Assembly: GCF_001281315.1 (NCBI RefSeq) | Contig: NZ_CP012479.1 | Span: 3,472,001-3,536,000 of the forward strand | Source: Arthrobacter sp. ERGS1:01 | GTDB taxonomy: Bacteria; Actinomycetota; Actinomycetes; Actinomycetales; Micrococcaceae | Length of the DNA stretch: 64,000 nt | Reading direction: 5' to 3' | The notes under the pieces: model-generated | Told to the model about the DNA's origin: nothing | What the model saw: the letters and a program-made list of their open reading frames with translations, nothing else | Databases searched by the model: none | In this document: positions 62,093 through 64,000 of the stretch, piece by piece | Position numbering within the stretch: position 1 is the stretch's first letter | Layout: every line of letters starts with the position of its first letter | Position numbers and translations under genes: made by a program

Positions 62093-62377
62093 TTAGGGCT
62101 GGGGTGCGGCCATGGCACGGGCCAGGACCGTGCGCAGCCGGACGGGATCAATGTGCCAGAAGTCGCGCTGGACCCCGTCCACCAGCACCACGGGGATCTC
62201 CTCGCCGTACCTGGCCGTCAGTGCGGCGTCGCCGTCAAGGCTGATTTCGGTCCATTCCAAACCCAGTTCCACGGCCGCCTCGGAGACCACCGTCCGTGCG
62301 TCGGCGCACAGGTGGCAGCCGGACCTCGTGATCAATTCAAGCAGGGGGCGGCGGGTGCCCGAAGGTGTGGAATCCAT
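62093..62377 (-). CDS. Glutaredoxin-like protein
   Basis: A 94-residue thioredoxin-fold protein with the redox motif C21-HL-C24 in LITRSGCHLCADA, and the cis-Pro segment EEIPVVLVDG. Family members (DUF836) sit next to rex and heme genes in actinobacteria; their partner is unknown. The ATG at 62377 follows a TACCGT box (62390-62385) by 7 bases, so the longer upstream frame is not used. Confidence 0.85.
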   Translation of the reverse strand: MDSTPSGTRRPLLELITRSGCHLCADARTVVSEAAVELGLEWTEISLDGDAALTARYGEEIPVVLVDGVQRDFWHIDPVRLRTVLARAMAAPQP

Positions 62378-62517
62378 GCCTTTAACGGTACGCACTCCGG
62401 CGCCCACAAGCACAACGACGGCGTCCGGCGCACCCGGCCGGGAGAATTCGACCACTGTTAACCACGCCAAATCCGCCCCGGCGGGCATGGCGGGGCAGTA
62501 TTGACTAGACTCTTTTT

Positions 62518-63330
62518 ATGCCCGACGTGACTACCAACAGTGCCGAGGCCGCCTCGACTACTGTGCAACACCAGGGCGAGGCCGCTTTCTTTGACGTGGA
62601 CAACACGCTCATGAAGGGCGCCAGCTTGTTCCATGTGGCCCGGAAGATGTACCAGAAAAAGGCCTTCACGCTCCGTGACGTCGCCGGATTCGCCTGGAAG
62701 CAGGCCAAGTTCATCCTGCGCGGGGAAAACATGAACGACGTCCATTCCGTCCAGGACTCGGCGCAAAAACTTGCCGCCGGCATCAGCGCGGACTTCATCC
62801 GCCAGCTGGGCGAGGAAGTCTATGACGAGATGATCGTCTCCAAGATTTGGCCCGGCACCCGCGCCCTGACCCAGGAGCACCTCAAGTCCGGGCGCCAGGT
62901 GTGGCTCGTGACGGCCACGCCCGTGGAAGTGGCCGGCGTGATCGCCACCCGCCTCCACCTCACGGGGGCCCTGGGCACCGTGGCGGAGATTGAGGATGGC
63001 GTCTATACGGGTCGGCTGGAGGGCGAGATCCTGCACGGACCCGCCAAGGGCCGCGCGGTGCGTGAGCTTGCCGAGGAGCAGGGCCTGGACCTGACCCGCT
63101 GCTGGGCGTACAGCGACTCCTACAACGACATCCCGCTGCTGACCGCAGTGGGCAATCCCGTGGCCATCAACCCGGACAGCAAGCTGCGCCGGCACGCACG
63201 CGAACACAACTGGCCCATCTACGACTACCGGGCCGGGCGCCGCGCGGCAACCCTGGGCCTGCAGGCCGCCACGGGCGTGGGCATCGTGTACGGGTTGTGG
63301 AAGGGCATCGCGTCCATGCGGCGCAAGTAA
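62518..63330 (+). CDS. HAD-IB family phosphatase, SerB-like
   Basis: A 270-residue haloacid-dehalogenase-fold hydrolase. Motif I is FFDVDNTLMKG with the nucleophile D26 and D28. The IB type is supported by the small cap inserted after it and by LVTATP, CWAYSDSYNDIPLL. The C-terminal 25 residues have a hydrophobic stretch before a basic end. Substrate could be a phosphoserine-like or lysophospholipid phosphate. A TAGACT box (62506-62511) is 6 bases before the ATG. Confidence 0.87.
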   Translation: MPDVTTNSAEAASTTVQHQGEAAFFDVDNTLMKGASLFHVARKMYQKKAFTLRDVAGFAWKQAKFILRGENMNDVHSVQDSAQKLAAGISADFIRQLGEEVYDEMIVSKIWPGTRALTQEHLKSGRQVWLVTATPVEVAGVIATRLHLTGALGTVAEIEDGVYTGRLEGEILHGPAKGRAVRELAEEQGLDLTRCWAYSDSYNDIPLLTAVGNPVAINPDSKLRRHAREHNWPIYDYRAGRRAATLGLQAATGVGIVYGLWKGIASMRRK

Positions 63331-63384
63331 GGTGCCGTGACCGCCCGGGCCGCTGGCCGGCGTCGAGCGTCGTCGCTTAAAAGC

Positions 63385-63422
63385 AAAGCGCCCGCGCACC
63401 GAAATCGGCGGGCGGGCGCTTT
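63385..63422 (-). terminator. Hairpin after the bS22-type gene
   Basis: AAAGCGCCCGC (63385-63395) pairs with GCGGGCGCTTT (63412-63422). On the minus strand a TTTT follows (in GCTTTTAA), so this resembles an intrinsic terminator for the small ribosomal gene. It may also end the HAD transcript. Confidence 0.75.
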
Positions 63423-63436
63423 CGCGAAAAGAAGAC

Positions 63437-63535
63437 TTACTTCTTGTTGCGACGCTGGTGGCGAGTCTTGCGAAGAAGCTTACGGTGCTTCTTCTTTGCC
63501 ATCCGCTTGCGGCGCTTCTTAATAACTGAACCCAT
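63437..63535 (-). CDS. bS22-type small ribosomal protein (AURKAIP1/COX24-like)
   Basis: A 32-residue protein of almost only Lys, Arg and His, starting [19 protein letters not shown]. This is the actinobacterial mini ribosomal protein, related to the C-terminus of mitochondrial AURKAIP1/COX24 (mS38), which binds the small subunit near the decoding region. It is too short for many gene finders. The ribosome site GAGGAC precedes the ATG by 5 bases, and a terminator-like hairpin follows. It lies downstream of bldC on the same strand. Confidence 0.9.
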   Translation of the reverse strand: MGSVIKKRRKRMAKKKHRKLLRKTRHQRRNKK

Positions 63536-63647
63536 GGAAGTCCTCACAAACTACATAGTTGGCCTCGGATGAGGCCGTAAACGATTAGGTTGACCGATCG
63601 CAGGAATCGGTCAAAGCCGAAAATGGATCTTTCCTAGGGTACCGCCT

Positions 63648-63884
63648 TTAGCCGGTATGCGCCGAACCGGAGGCTCCATTGCCGGCCTGGCCGTCAACCA
63701 CGGCCGTCTTCAGAATTGCCTCAACGGCGTTCTGCGGCACCCGGTAGGACCTGCCAAAGCGGACCGCGGGCAGTTCCCCGGCGTGCACCATGCGGTAAAC
63801 GGTCATCTTGGACACGCGCATGAGTTCGGCCACTTCCTGGACGGTCAGGAAGTTCACATTGGAGAAATTCTGCTCCTGCGCCAT
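63648..63884 (-). CDS. bldC: BldC-type helix-turn-helix regulator
   Basis: A 78-residue MerR-like excisionase-family DNA-binding protein. The winged helix spans residues 10-52 and includes LTVQEVAELMRVSKMTVYRMVH and GELPAVRFGRSYRVP. This is close to Streptomyces BldC, a developmental regulator that binds direct repeats cooperatively. The ATG at 63884 follows AAGGGACC. In this non-sporulating lineage its role is not known. The order bldC then bS22 downstream is common in actinobacteria. Confidence 0.9.
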   Translation of the reverse strand: MAQEQNFSNVNFLTVQEVAELMRVSKMTVYRMVHAGELPAVRFGRSYRVPQNAVEAILKTAVVDGQAGNGASGSAHTG

Positions 63885-63934
63885 GGTCCCTTGGTATCCG
63901 TTCCCGTCAAAAAATGCTGGTGCGGGCACCGGCG

Positions 63935-63972
63935 CCCGTCAACCTCTAGCGCTAACTCTAGAGGCTGACGGG
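63935..63972. promoter_or_regulatory. Palindrome upstream of bldC
   Basis: Arms 63935-63949 and 63958-63972 (CCCGTCAaCCTCTAG and its complement) pair over 15 bp with one mismatch and an 8-base loop. It lies 51 bp before the bldC start and could be an operator or the end of a gene beyond the window. Confidence 0.5.
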
Positions 63973-64000
63973 GCCAATGTGAAAGTCGTGACGGACGTTA

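Noticed and set aside
1..64000. rRNA, tRNA, integrase or transposase genes
   Set aside because: None was recognised by sequence or product on either strand; weak tRNA-like folds were not pursued without a search tool.

Overview
The window is high-GC actinobacterial DNA, most likely from the Micrococcaceae (Arthrobacter or a close relative). Pointers are bldC, rex, a bS22-type mini ribosomal protein, DUF4229, a mycothiol-S-transferase-like protein, an LCP cell-wall ligase, menaquinone genes and a heme-attachment cluster in the usual actinobacterial order. Many genes also have a TAnnnT box 6-7 nt before an ATG or GTG, as in leaderless actinobacterial promoters. This taxonomic call rests on gene content only.

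Layout. 1-4.5 kb: menC, a PAP2 phosphatase, an MFS permease and a metallo-beta-lactamase-fold hydrolase. 4.5-9.0 kb: a branched-chain 2-oxoacid dehydrogenase operon (E1 alpha, E1 beta, E2) facing an Lrp/AsnC regulator. 9.2-12.5 kb: an APC permease, a tandem array of four 62-bp hairpin units, a PEP-mutase-family enzyme and a membrane protein. 12.5-26.1 kb: a complete phenylacetate pathway in three transcription units (paaABCDE-paaG; paaI-paaK-tetR; thiolase-paaF-paaH-paaZ). All three unit promoters carry a shared operator-like sequence, TTACCGAnnGTTCrTT, inferred to be the site of the TetR regulator. 26.3-34.9 kb: an oligopeptidase, a membrane protein, an acetyltransferase, an LCP protein and pta-ackA. 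35-47.8 kb: a mixed set including a RIO-type kinase, an SGNH hydrolase, an ABC-F ATPase, an M50-like protease, a SecA2-type translocase, GtrA and a tyrosine phosphatase. 47.8-50.9 kb: menB-menE-menA. 53.8-58.8 kb: a system II cytochrome c assembly operon. 59-64 kb: yceI, two Pro-rich membrane proteins (one frameshifted), rex, a glutaredoxin-like protein, a HAD phosphatase, bS22 and bldC.

The most unusual signals are in the repeats. A 22-bp element (core CGAGCTTGTCGAG) occurs at least 12 times. It sits mainly at gene 3' ends, supplies stop codons, and is translated as a tail on Pta. Other striking structures are a 100-nt self-complementary rod flanked by copies of that repeat between paaE and paaG; a DUF559 nuclease-like gene bracketed by two related palindromes, one with a perfect 26-bp stem; a 57-nt composite palindrome at 47.2 kb; and a candidate leader peptide before the ABC-F gene. 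No rRNA, tRNA, CRISPR array or intact insertion sequence was seen.
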